Of a stretch of 64,000 bases of DNA, positions 57,226 to 64,000 are shown piece after piece. Source of the stretch: Cerasicoccus maritimus (GTDB lineage: Bacteria > Verrucomicrobiota > Verrucomicrobiia > Opitutales > Cerasicoccaceae); NCBI GenBank assembly GCA_031296935.1, contig JAVDPD010000002.1, forward strand, positions 209,501-273,500, written 5' to 3'. How positions within the stretch are numbered: position 1 is the stretch's first letter; every line of letters starts with the position of its first letter. The translations under genes were made by a program, and so were the position numbers. Below the pieces are notes generated by a model. The model ran no database searches. It worked only from the letters and a program-made list of their open reading frames with translations, and had not been told where the DNA came from.

Positions 57226-60200
57226 TTAGACTTCTTCCGGGGTTAGCCACTTGAACTTTACGATCTTGAACTTGCGGCCCATCTCGCCCTCGGGGTTGTT
57301 GATATTGGCAATGGATGCCGGGTCGCCCGAGGCTGGTTCGGGAATGCGCTGCACAATGGCCTCGCAGTAGGCGGTGGCCGTGATCTCGTCCGTAAAGGGG
57401 TTGCGCACATCGCCATAAGCGCGGACGATGAAGGTGTCCGAGCGCGTGGTGAGGATCGGGCCCAATGCTTGTAATATATCGCCCTGGAGCAGGTGGCCGG
57501 GGGCACCGGCGCCCTGGTGGCCAGTAATGTCAGAGACGAATGGGTTAGCGCCTTGGGTGTCATTCACTTCCTCGGAGAGGTAGTCGTTGATCGAGCTGTT
57601 AATGTTTGTATCGGTCTTGTCGATTGCCTGTTGGAGGAGGCCGCTGAGGCGATCATCTTCCGCCGTTTCAGGCAGGTTGACCAAGCTACGATTCACGAAT
57701 TCGGCCAGTGAGCCGAAGGGGCGACCACGGGCATAAATGAGGTCTACGATTTCTTCAGCGAGGTTGGAAATCTGTGCTGGGGTTAGCTCTTGGAACCCGC
57801 GCCAGAAGTTGTCGTAGCTGGCTTCTTCGCCAGACTGGTAGGCGTCGCCGAAGGGCAGGCTCAAGCGACTGAAAAACAAGTTGCCTTCGGTCGGTGTGGA
57901 AAGCAGGGAAGCTGGATCATAAACCGGTATCTGGAGACTGTTCATTGAGCTCAGCACGGCGGTCCATGCCTTGACTGAGGTCGAGTTGATATTGAACGGG
58001 CCGTTGATCGCGATGTACGAGGCGAGTGCGTGATAGTGATCGATGTCATTGCGGGCTGCTGCGAAGACGCCGTCGTTGATCATCTCACCCGCGTTTTTCA
58101 GGAAGACATAGCGCTTGTTACGGTAGGTCTTGAGCTCGATTTCCTCTTGAATCTCGGCGTCCGTTTGCGATGGATCAATCGAGGAGAAAAAGTAGCTGTC
58201 CCAAAGCTTGTCGTTGACCAGATAGGGCAAGTCATAAACGTCGTAATCGCTGTAAACGAAGCCTTCGTTCACGGTCTGATCCAGCGGGATGCGTGGATTG
58301 GCGTAGGAGTTGCCGACGATGAGGCTTGGGTCACTGCTGTAGCGGCCTAAATTTGCGTGCTGCAAGGCGCCAATTGAAAGCAGCGGCTCCTGCGGGATGT
58401 CAAAAAGCACCACGTGGCCCTGGCCGGCGCTTTCGATGCTGTTGCCCCAGCGGCCGCTGTAGCGGTCGTCGTCGTAGGTCTGCGGGGGCAGGGGGGTGTT
58501 GAGTAGGCCCTTGTCTCCCTGGGCGGAAAAACCGCTGAGCGTGGTGTTGCCATTGCCGTTGACAAAGCCGTCCCAATTGGGGTTGGCGAGCACCGTGCGC
58601 AGGTTGTTGTCGATGCCGTTACGCAAGCCGTGCTCGCTGCGTGTGGTCTGCATGTTGAAGGCCCACGTGGCAATCTCCTCGCCCTCGTAGAGGCTGGAGA
58701 GCGCCATCGGCGGTAGCGGGTTGAACATGTTAATCGGCGTTGGGTGCAAGCTGGACGGGCTGGACTGCCAGAGCTTGGTGAACTTCTGTAAGTTATTCGT
58801 TGCGGTGTCACGCGTGTCTCCGACGAGGAGGTTCATAAAGGCGTTGTTGCCGATGTCGATGCTGGTGATTTCCACCGTGGCGGTGTGGTTGCCGTGTTCG
58901 TCCTCTTCCGGATCGATGAGGATTAGTTCTTTGGAGTCGTTGCTCACATCGTAAAGCGTGGTGTAAAGCTTGCCATTGGCAGAGTAGGTGTTGCGGAGCA
59001 CATTTGGGATTTTATCGCCTGGCTTGTAGCCGCTGCCGGGGAGCCAGGCAGTCCGGCTAAGGGGCGCAAACAGGCGGGTCTCGCCGGGTAGAAAATCAAT
59101 GCCATCGTCGCTGTCAGAGGTGTTCACAATGAAGCGCATGTAGCCGCTCCCATTACTGAGTAAGCCGAGGTCCTTGAAGTTGATCTCATAATTATTGCCG
59201 CCAGCGGTCAGCGTGATGGTGGGATTGAAATGGAAGAGGAAGATGTAAACGGCGTCATTGAGTTTGACGTTGTAGGGGTTGTAGAGCCCGATCACCGGGC
59301 GCACTTCGATGCGGATCTTGTATTTGCCGGTATCGTCATGCAGCTCGGCCTGGATGCCGAACTCCAGTTGTAGCCGGGAGAGCACGGGATGCACCGCGTT
59401 GTTGCGCTGATAAGGGTCGATGTAGGTGTAGTGCCAGAAATCATTGATCGCGCCATGCTTGTAGGGAAGGAAATCGGTACGCAGCGCAGAGTTGGCGTCC
59501 GGGAGTGCGGGCGTGACCGGCATGGAGCCCAAATTCACATTATTGTAGAGCGAATAGTAGCTGCGCAAGATGTCCCAGTTGGGGCCGGTGAGGCCGGTTT
59601 CCGGGTCTTCCAGATCATCGATGAAGAAGCGGTCTGCGCTGCCTTCCGCGCCAAACTCCATGGTGTAAACGCCGTTGTTTTCAAAGGCAAAGGTCAGGTC
59701 TTTTTTAAGGCCGCCGTTGCGCGTGTCGGTAAGAAGGCCGAGGCTGGAAGCCGTGAGGTCATGGAAATACTCCTTGGGCATGCTTGCGTCGTTTGTCAGC
59801 AAGGTAAGATCGGCAATGGAGAATGACTCGCCGGTGCGCTCATCTTCTTCCAGATCACTTGCCGCGAAGGTTGTGCTGAGTTGGTTGATGCCAAACTGAT
59901 ACGAAAGAGTGGTTGGCGAAGCGGTTTGGCTGGCGGCAGGGGTATTGTCTTCTGCATCGATGTTAAACTTTGCCTTTATGCTCTCATCGCCCACCCAGTA
60001 TGCGTAGTGCCCTGTGTCGGCATGGTTGGCATTGGTGACTAGAACCGTGGGTGCCTGGATGCGGTCATTGTCAGTAGCGACGCTGTGATTAACCAGCCAT
60101 ACGTAGTCGTTGGAGCTGGAGGGAATGGGCAGGTTTTCATCCGGTGTTATGTAGTCGGGGTCGTCAGGCGTTAGTCCTTGATTGCCACTGATGATCCACG

Positions 60201-60534
60201 CGGGGGGCTGAGTGGTGTCAGTTGCGTCCCAAACACCGGTCCAATACGGGTTGGAAATGTCGGCGTCGGTAATGTCCGCCCTGGCGGTTACGCGTTGGTC
60301 ATGGCCGGCATATTTTTGCAATTCACCCATGGCTACGAGGAGCGCAAGTTGGGCGTGTTGGCGGGCTTCATTTTGAATGCGATTGTTTTCCGTCGCATTG
60401 ATTTCGACAGTCGTGAGGCTGACCATGCTCACGAGCAGCAATACGATGAATGACATCAGCGTCAGGGCAATGACAAGGGCAAAGCCGCCTGCTTGAGGCT
60501 GGCGTCGTAAAGATTTACTCGGGTTCTTAGACAT
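57226..60534 (-). CDS. Giant prepilin-like protein, Verru_Chthon cassette protein A type
   Basis: A 1102-residue protein using the ATG at 60534 (MSKNPSKSLRRQPQ); a longer frame to 60606 adds an unlikely leader. A basic stretch and GGFALVIALTLMSFIVLLLVSMV form a type IV prepilin signal, to be cut between Gly and Phe. Large extracellular passenger rich in Asp, Asn and Leu. Blocks shared with the gene at the left edge include DQRVTA, a W-I-I-S-G-N block and YAYWVGDE. No second membrane segment. The secreted protein at 56482-57225 follows with no gap. An operator-like palindrome lies 138 bases upstream. Role presumably minor pseudopilin or surface adhesin; the family name is recalled, not searched. 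Confidence 0.87.
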   Translation of the reverse strand: MSKNPSKSLRRQPQAGGFALVIALTLMSFIVLLLVSMVSLTTVEINATENNRIQNEARQHAQLALLVAMGELQKYAGHDQRVTARADITDADISNPYWTGVWDATDTTQPPAWIISGNQGLTPDDPDYITPDENLPIPSSSNDYVWLVNHSVATDNDRIQAPTVLVTNANHADTGHYAYWVGDESIKAKFNIDAEDNTPAASQTASPTTLSYQFGINQLSTTFAASDLEEDERTGESFSIADLTLLTNDASMPKEYFHDLTASSLGLLTDTRNGGLKKDLTFAFENNGVYTMEFGAEGSADRFFIDDLEDPETGLTGPNWDILRSYYSLYNNVNLGSMPVTPALPDANSALRTDFLPYKHGAINDFWHYTYIDPYQRNNAVHPVLSRLQLEFGIQAELHDDTGKYKIRIEVRPVIGLYNPYNVKLNDAVYIFLFHFNPTITLTAGGNNYEINFKDLGLLSNGSGYMRFIVNTSDSDDGIDFLPGETRLFAPLSRTAWLPGSGYKPGDKIPNVLRNTYSANGKLYTTLYDVSNDSKELILIDPEEDEHGNHTATVEITSIDIGNNAFMNLLVGDTRDTATNNLQKFTKLWQSSPSSLHPTPINMFNPLPPMALSSLYEGEEIATWAFNMQTTRSEHGLRNGIDNNLRTVLANPNWDGFVNGNGNTTLSGFSAQGDKGLLNTPLPPQTYDDDRYSGRWGNSIESAGQGHVVLFDIPQEPLLSIGALQHANLGRYSSDPSLIVGNSYANPRIPLDQTVNEGFVYSDYDVYDLPYLVNDKLWDSYFFSSIDPSQTDAEIQEEIELKTYRNKRYVFLKNAGEMINDGVFAAARNDIDHYHALASYIAINGPFNINSTSVKAWTAVLSSMNSLQIPVYDPASLLSTPTEGNLFFSRLSLPFGDAYQSGEEASYDNFWRGFQELTPAQISNLAEEIVDLIYARGRPFGSLAEFVNRSLVNLPETAEDDRLSGLLQQAIDKTDTNINSSINDYLSEEVNDTQGANPFVSDITGHQGAGAPGHLLQGDILQALGPILTTRSDTFIVRAYGDVRNPFTDEITATAYCEAIVQRIPEPASGDPASIANINNPEGEMGRKFKIVKFKWLTPEEV

Positions 60535-60974
60535 GGGTGGATTCGATACTGGGGGATTATAGAGGAGGGGGCTGTGAGTCCGCTTGAGTCGTTTGCCGTG
60601 ACTCACTTTCGAGGGGATGTGTAAGGTTTGAATGTAGATCTAGCAGGAGCACATGGAAAGTATGCCTGCATTGTTACTGTAACTTGATTTGCGCTGATCA
60701 CCTGGGAATATTTTCCTTATCCACGCTCATAAACTTCGGTTAAGTGAATGTGTGCTAAGCTACTTGGATTCAACCGACGCTGGGCCGATTCATTGACAAT
60801 TGCCTGCACCGTTTCAGTGGTTTCCCAAAAAAATACAGTCGCTACATGTACGAAAGCATTTCGACCTTTCTTATAGTGCTTGCCGCAGCTTATCAGGCCC
60901 ACTGGGTGTATCGCCATGCAGGTGGTGGCTTGGGAGGCCCCTGCAATAATCCGCCAAGTTAGATGAAATGTGCT
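60535..60974. other. Intergenic region upstream of the giant prepilin-like gene
   Basis: About 440 bases between the prepilin-like gene and the histidine kinase gene. It contains the operator candidate at 60672-60684. A 66-codon minus frame at 60717-60917 has no recognisable features. No terminator is evident after the kinase gene. Confidence 0.5.
60672..60684. promoter_or_regulatory. LacI-type operator candidate, variant copy
   Basis: TGTTACTGTAACT; its reverse complement AGTTACAGTAACA matches the operators at 48645-48657 and 53952-53964 in all but two positions, and the inner GTTAC-T-GTAAC is a perfect palindrome. It lies 138 bases upstream of the prepilin-like gene start. Confidence 0.5.
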
Positions 60975-62540
60975 CTAGTTTTTTTGCACGGGCTCCGTCG
61001 TAGGACTTCGAGGATTGGGGGTGTCACTTTGCGATATGCCTGTAAGATTACTTTGGGGTAGCGTGATGCGGAATGTAGTTTCGACTTCCGGTGTGCTACG
61101 GGCGCTGAGCACGCCTCCGTGTGCTTCCACGATGGCTTTGGAAATGGCCAACCCCAGTCCGACATTGTTATGGCGGCTGGTATGTGAAACGCTTTCCTGG
61201 AAGAAACGGTCAAAGAGTTTGTCGATGTTTTCGGGTTTAATGCCCTTGCCATCATCACTGACTTCAATGACTGCGTTTCCTTGATCGAACCACCCGCGAA
61301 GGGTGATGTTTAGCGGGCGAATATTGTGCTGGATTGCGTTGTTTACCAGATTGGTGATTACTTGCTCCAGGCGAAATGGATCACAGCGAATAATGCCGGT
61401 AGCTAGGTTGGTTTTCAACTCGCTGCCGCGGTCGCTCACATAGGCTTGGAGTTCTTCGGTGAGGCCGATCAGCATGCCGTCGAGCGGTAGTTCCTCGAAC
61501 TCTAAATCCACGCGACCAGAGTCAAATTTGGAGAGCTCGATGAGCTGTTCGGTAATACGTTGGATGCGCTGCGCAGAACGCTGTGATACCTTGAACAGCT
61601 GTATGTATTCTTCTACGGTGCGTTCGCGTTTTAAGCCCAGAGCAATTTGCGCCATCAGCGCAGTCAGCGGAGTGCGTAGTTCGTGTGAAGCGTCAGCGGT
61701 GAAGCGGACCTGACGGTTCACGAGGTCTTCCATCTTTTCGAAGGTATGGTTCAGATGATCCGTGAGATCAACTAGCTCTTTTGTGCGTCCAATTTTGCTT
61801 TCAGGAATGCGCTCATACAGCTCGCCCAAAGCAATTTTTTGAGTGGTAATCTCAATGTCGCGCAATGGCCTCAGTGAGCGATTTACGAAGACATAGCCGA
61901 CGGATAAGCCGATGATGAAAATAAACAAGGTGGTGCCGATGATTTGCAGCTTCAAGATGTTGAGCTCGCTCTGCATCGGATGGAGATCTACGCCGACGAT
62001 TACGTAGAACGCCGGGCTAACATGAAGGATCTCGCGATAGAGACCGTCGCGCGTGCGGAAGTAGTACCCCTCGCTCAAATTGTAAGGTATATCGATGTTT
62101 GGAAAGTTGGACGTCTTAATGGCAAACTCACGATTACGTTTACGGATCAACGCAGCGTAGTATCCGTCAGCGACAGCATCGTGCTCAAAGGCACCTGTGG
62201 CGTTCTGGCCAGCTAGTTCGCTGGGTGAGGGCATGCTGTAGCTTGAGCGCGTCCAAGTTTCGGCACCATTCGCATCGGCCTGGTCTTCCGTGGCTTGATT
62301 GATCGGCTCGCCGGGCCTTTGCCCGGGCTCGCGCATGCCCATGCCGCTCGGGCCTTGGCGCGGCGCAAGGCGGGAGAATTGCCCAATGAGCGGTGGTAGC
62401 TTTTGGTCGAGCCGCTGGTCTATATTTGCTTGCCTGCGGGACTTCTCATAAAAGTAAAATCCAGTGCCGAGCACAGCGAGCACTCCGCCCAAAATCAAGG
62501 CGTGCCAGAGCTGTATCTTCCATTTGAGTGAAAGAGGCAT
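60975..62540 (-). CDS. Sensor histidine kinase
   Basis: A 521-residue membrane-bound kinase. Transmembrane helix 1 (about 12-30), a periplasmic sensor of about 165 residues with a Pro/Gly/Gln-rich patch, and helix 2 (about 197-217, IIGTTLFIFIIGLSVGYVF) are followed by HAMP, a HisKA domain with phosphoacceptor His286 in TADASHELRTPLTALM, and an HATPase domain with NLVNNAIQHN, DDGKGIKPEN and GLGLAISKAIVEAHGG boxes. It phosphorylates the OmpR-type regulator encoded 6 bases upstream. The signal sensed is unknown. The C-terminal tail after the ATPase domain is short and polar. Confidence 0.95.
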   Translation of the reverse strand: MPLSLKWKIQLWHALILGGVLAVLGTGFYFYEKSRRQANIDQRLDQKLPPLIGQFSRLAPRQGPSGMGMREPGQRPGEPINQATEDQADANGAETWTRSSYSMPSPSELAGQNATGAFEHDAVADGYYAALIRKRNREFAIKTSNFPNIDIPYNLSEGYYFRTRDGLYREILHVSPAFYVIVGVDLHPMQSELNILKLQIIGTTLFIFIIGLSVGYVFVNRSLRPLRDIEITTQKIALGELYERIPESKIGRTKELVDLTDHLNHTFEKMEDLVNRQVRFTADASHELRTPLTALMAQIALGLKRERTVEEYIQLFKVSQRSAQRIQRITEQLIELSKFDSGRVDLEFEELPLDGMLIGLTEELQAYVSDRGSELKTNLATGIIRCDPFRLEQVITNLVNNAIQHNIRPLNITLRGWFDQGNAVIEVSDDGKGIKPENIDKLFDRFFQESVSHTSRHNNVGLGLAISKAIVEAHGGVLSARSTPEVETTFRITLPQSNLTGISQSDTPNPRSPTTEPVQKN

Positions 62541-62546
62541 CGAGCG

Positions 62547-63224
62547 TTACAAGGGCTTGGGAACAATATAACCGAGGCCTCGTCGGTTCTGTAGAAAGTC
62601 TTTACCTAGCTTACGCCGAATGTGGTGCACCTGCACGTCGATCACGTTGGACATTGTGTCGTCGTTGTCGCCACTGATCGCCTCAGACAATTCTGTTCGG
62701 GTAACTACTGCACCCGCGTGCCGCGCCATGTAGGCGACCAGCTTGTATTGGGCGGCGGTCAGTTTAACGGGTTCGCCGTCGAGGAATACCGTCTGCTCGG
62801 CAATGTCGATAAACACACGGCCGAGGTCGATTTGGTTTTCCGCCAAGCCCATTGAGCGGCGGGAAAGCGCGCGGATGCGGGCCAGCAGCTCGCGCTCATT
62901 GTAGGGTTTGACGAGATAGTCGTCGGCTCCGCTGTTGAGGCCCTTTACGCGGTCGTCGATATCGGCCAGCGCGGTGAGCATCAGCACGGGGGTGGCCTTT
63001 TGTCGGCGGAGCTTTTCAAGAATGGTCCAGCCGCTCATTTCGGGCAGCATCACGTCGAGCACGATCACATCGTAATCCCATTCCTGGGCGCGGTAGAGCC
63101 CCTCGGGGCCGTTGTCCACTGCGTCGACAATGAAGTCTTCTTCGGTCAGTGTTTGCACTAGACCGTTCCTCACATCGATGTCGTCTTCTATTACTAAAAT
63201 CTTCAATGTGGCAAGCTTCAGCAT
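62547..63224 (-). CDS. OmpR-family response regulator
   Basis: A 225-residue DNA-binding regulator. Receiver domain with acidic cluster IEDD (about 12-15), phosphoacceptor Asp57 in VIVLDVMLPEMSG, conserved Thr in MLTALAD and Lys in VKPYNERELLARI. The C-terminal winged helix (about 130-225) has LTAAQYKLVAYMARHAG and the recognition helix NVIDVQVHHIRRKLG. First gene of a two-gene operon with the sensor kinase (gap 6 bases). An in-frame alternative start is not apparent; the first seven residues are weak. Confidence 0.96.
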   Translation of the reverse strand: MLKLATLKILVIEDDIDVRNGLVQTLTEEDFIVDAVDNGPEGLYRAQEWDYDVIVLDVMLPEMSGWTILEKLRRQKATPVLMLTALADIDDRVKGLNSGADDYLVKPYNERELLARIRALSRRSMGLAENQIDLGRVFIDIAEQTVFLDGEPVKLTAAQYKLVAYMARHAGAVVTRTELSEAISGDNDDTMSNVIDVQVHHIRRKLGKDFLQNRRGLGYIVPKPL

Positions 63225-63721
63225 GCCACCATACTAGCATTCGCATAATTAACAATGCCTTAATCTTGCGGAGATATTGCTTAAATTCTGGATAATTAAC
63301 CCTAAATTTAGAGGGGCTCTGGTAAGCAGCTGAATAGGAGAAACGGTGTCTCTGATTGGGGCTAATTATGCATTAATAGAGCACCCAGTATCATGGCTCA
63401 TATTTCCAATCATGATGAAGTTGCCCATTCATTGTTTTTCGCTGCTGCACTACCTCGTGATGGGCATCACAACGATCCCGCAACCGCCGAAGCCGGCATC
63501 GCCACATCGTCATTTTCACACTGCGAAAATTAATCAGTCCAGTCTGAGAGGGCGTCTAAAAACTCAATTGACCTTCGTTGGAGAGCGTCTTCGTGGTCAA
63601 AATTCCATTTCTTCACCTCGACGAAACTGGTTTCGCCTCGCTTCAGAAGCCGAAATTTCGCCTCTCGAATACATCTCCCCGACTCGATCAGACTTTTTAG
63701 ACGCCCTCTGAGGCTGGCTGA
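63225..63721. other. Intergenic region holding a MITE-like element
   Basis: About 500 bases between the regulator gene and the ABC ATPase gene. It contains the 161-bp element at 63548-63708 and the unmarked promoter region of the two-component operon (63225-63350). A plus-strand frame at 63346-63711 runs through the element and is not called. Confidence 0.6.
63548..63708. mobile_element. 161-bp MITE-like element, copy 2
   Basis: GAGGGCGTCTAAAAA at the left and TTTTTAGACGCCCTC at the right form perfect 15-bp terminal inverted repeats. Flanked by direct TGA on both sides (63545-63547 and 63709-63711). Same length as copy 1 at 46775-46935. It sits 13 bases after the stop codon of the ABC ATPase gene, the same relation to a minus-strand gene as copy 1. 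No transposase. Confidence 0.92.
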
Positions 63722-64000
63722 CTAGATGTACTGCTCGGCGAGCATGGCGGCAGTGCTTTCGTCGAGCTGTTCGCGGCGGCGAATTTCTTCGAAGCAATCG
63801 AGCAGGTCTTCGGTGCGCAGGCGCTTCTTTTCGGGGCCGGAAAAATCGTAGGCGATCTTGCCCTTGTTCATCATGATGATGCGGTCGCCGAGGTTCACGG
63901 CCTGCTGCATGGAGTGGGTGACCATGAGCGTGGTCAGCTTGTCGCGTTTCACCACTTCATCGGTCAGCGTAATGACCTGATGCGCGCTCTTGGGGTCGAG
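63722..64000 (-). CDS. ABC transporter ATP-binding protein, tryptophan/tyrosine-transport type (partial, 5' part beyond window)
   Basis: The C-terminal 92 residues of an ABC ATPase; the frame is open to the right edge, where the D-loop LDPKSA is the first thing visible. The H-loop reads TLMVTHSMQQAVNLGDRIIMM, followed by KGKIAYDFSGPEKKRLRTEDLLDCFEEIRRREQLDES, a tail typical of ATPases that serve the BMP-like/TrpX-type importers (substrate-binding family PF04392). Walker A and B lie outside the window. The gene is followed downstream by the MITE-like element at 63548-63708. Partner permease and binding-protein genes are probably just to the right. Confidence 0.88.
   Translation of the reverse strand, partial: LDPKSAHQVITLTDEVVKRDKLTTLMVTHSMQQAVNLGDRIIMMNKGKIAYDFSGPEKKRLRTEDLLDCFEEIRRREQLDESTAAMLAEQYI

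Noticed and set aside
63346..63711. A 121-codon plus-strand frame through the second MITE-like element
   Set aside because: Its second half is the translated repeat, the same as in the first copy; no independent coding support.
1..64000. tRNA, rRNA, CRISPR arrays, riboswitches and transposase genes
   Set aside because: None was recognised; repeat spacing and sequence do not match CRISPR, and no RNA-gene signature was found in the gaps.

Overview
The window looks like a chromosome segment of a member of Verrucomicrobiota, most likely class Opitutae (the Coraliomargarita/Puniceicoccus side). This rests on very large prepilin-like proteins resembling the Verru_Chthon cassette protein A family, a PEP-CTERM protein, LacI/AraC-controlled polysaccharide genes, an FAD-oxidoreductase/sodium-symporter pair, and many REP-like hairpins. 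No tRNA, rRNA, CRISPR array or transposase was recognised. Most start codons have poor Shine-Dalgarno sequences, so several starts are uncertain and alternatives are given.

Layout. 1-4055: 5' part of a giant prepilin-like gene that runs off the left edge. 4.4-11.0 kb: a polysaccharide deacetylase and a convergent 1969-residue alpha-2-macroglobulin. 11.1-14.1 kb: a DUF971 protein, a repeat-bracketed small membrane protein, an orphan NarL-type regulator and an MFS transporter. 14.3-22.0 kb: a peptide/oligosaccharide-type ABC importer with its substrate-binding protein fused to a permease and its two ATPases fused together, followed upstream by a LacI regulator. 22.1-24.8 kb: haem synthesis (hemE, hemF) with a small secreted protein. 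24.8-26 kb: hairpin-rich repeats around a small membrane protein. 26-30 kb: mpl, a porin and a carbon-nitrogen hydrolase. 30-41 kb: a BamE-like lipoprotein, recQ, a MoxR/DUF58/DUF4129 operon, ychF, a Gly/Cys-tailed protein with a GRDP-like neighbour, an ABC ATPase and a secreted hypothetical protein. 41-46 kb: a heparinase II/III-like protein, an AraC regulator and pyrG with a terminator in its leader. 46-48.8 kb: a small acidic protein, a miniature transposable element, a PEP-CTERM protein and a repeat-filled gene-poor stretch. 48.8-56.5 kb: a carbohydrate locus (sodium/solute symporter, FAD oxidoreductase, LacI regulator, GH9-like glycosidase). 56.5-60.5 kb: a second giant prepilin-like gene with a secreted partner. 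61-63.2 kb: a two-component system. 63.5-64 kb: a second copy of the miniature element and the 3' end of an ABC ATPase gene.

How the parts fit. The 48.6-60.7 kb region reads as one regulon candidate: the same 13-bp imperfect palindrome lies upstream of the symporter/oxidoreductase operon, just upstream of the LacI gene (between it and the glycosidase gene), and, in a variant form, upstream of the second giant prepilin-like gene. The heparinase/AraC pair and the ABC importer/LacI pair look like two more substrate-specific modules. The strongest unusual observations are the binding-protein/permease fusion, the two 161-bp elements with perfect 15-bp terminal inverted repeats and 3-bp TNA target duplications (one inserted exactly at a stop codon), the shared LacI-type operator, the terminator immediately before pyrG, and small membrane-protein genes bracketed by inverted copies of dispersed repeats.
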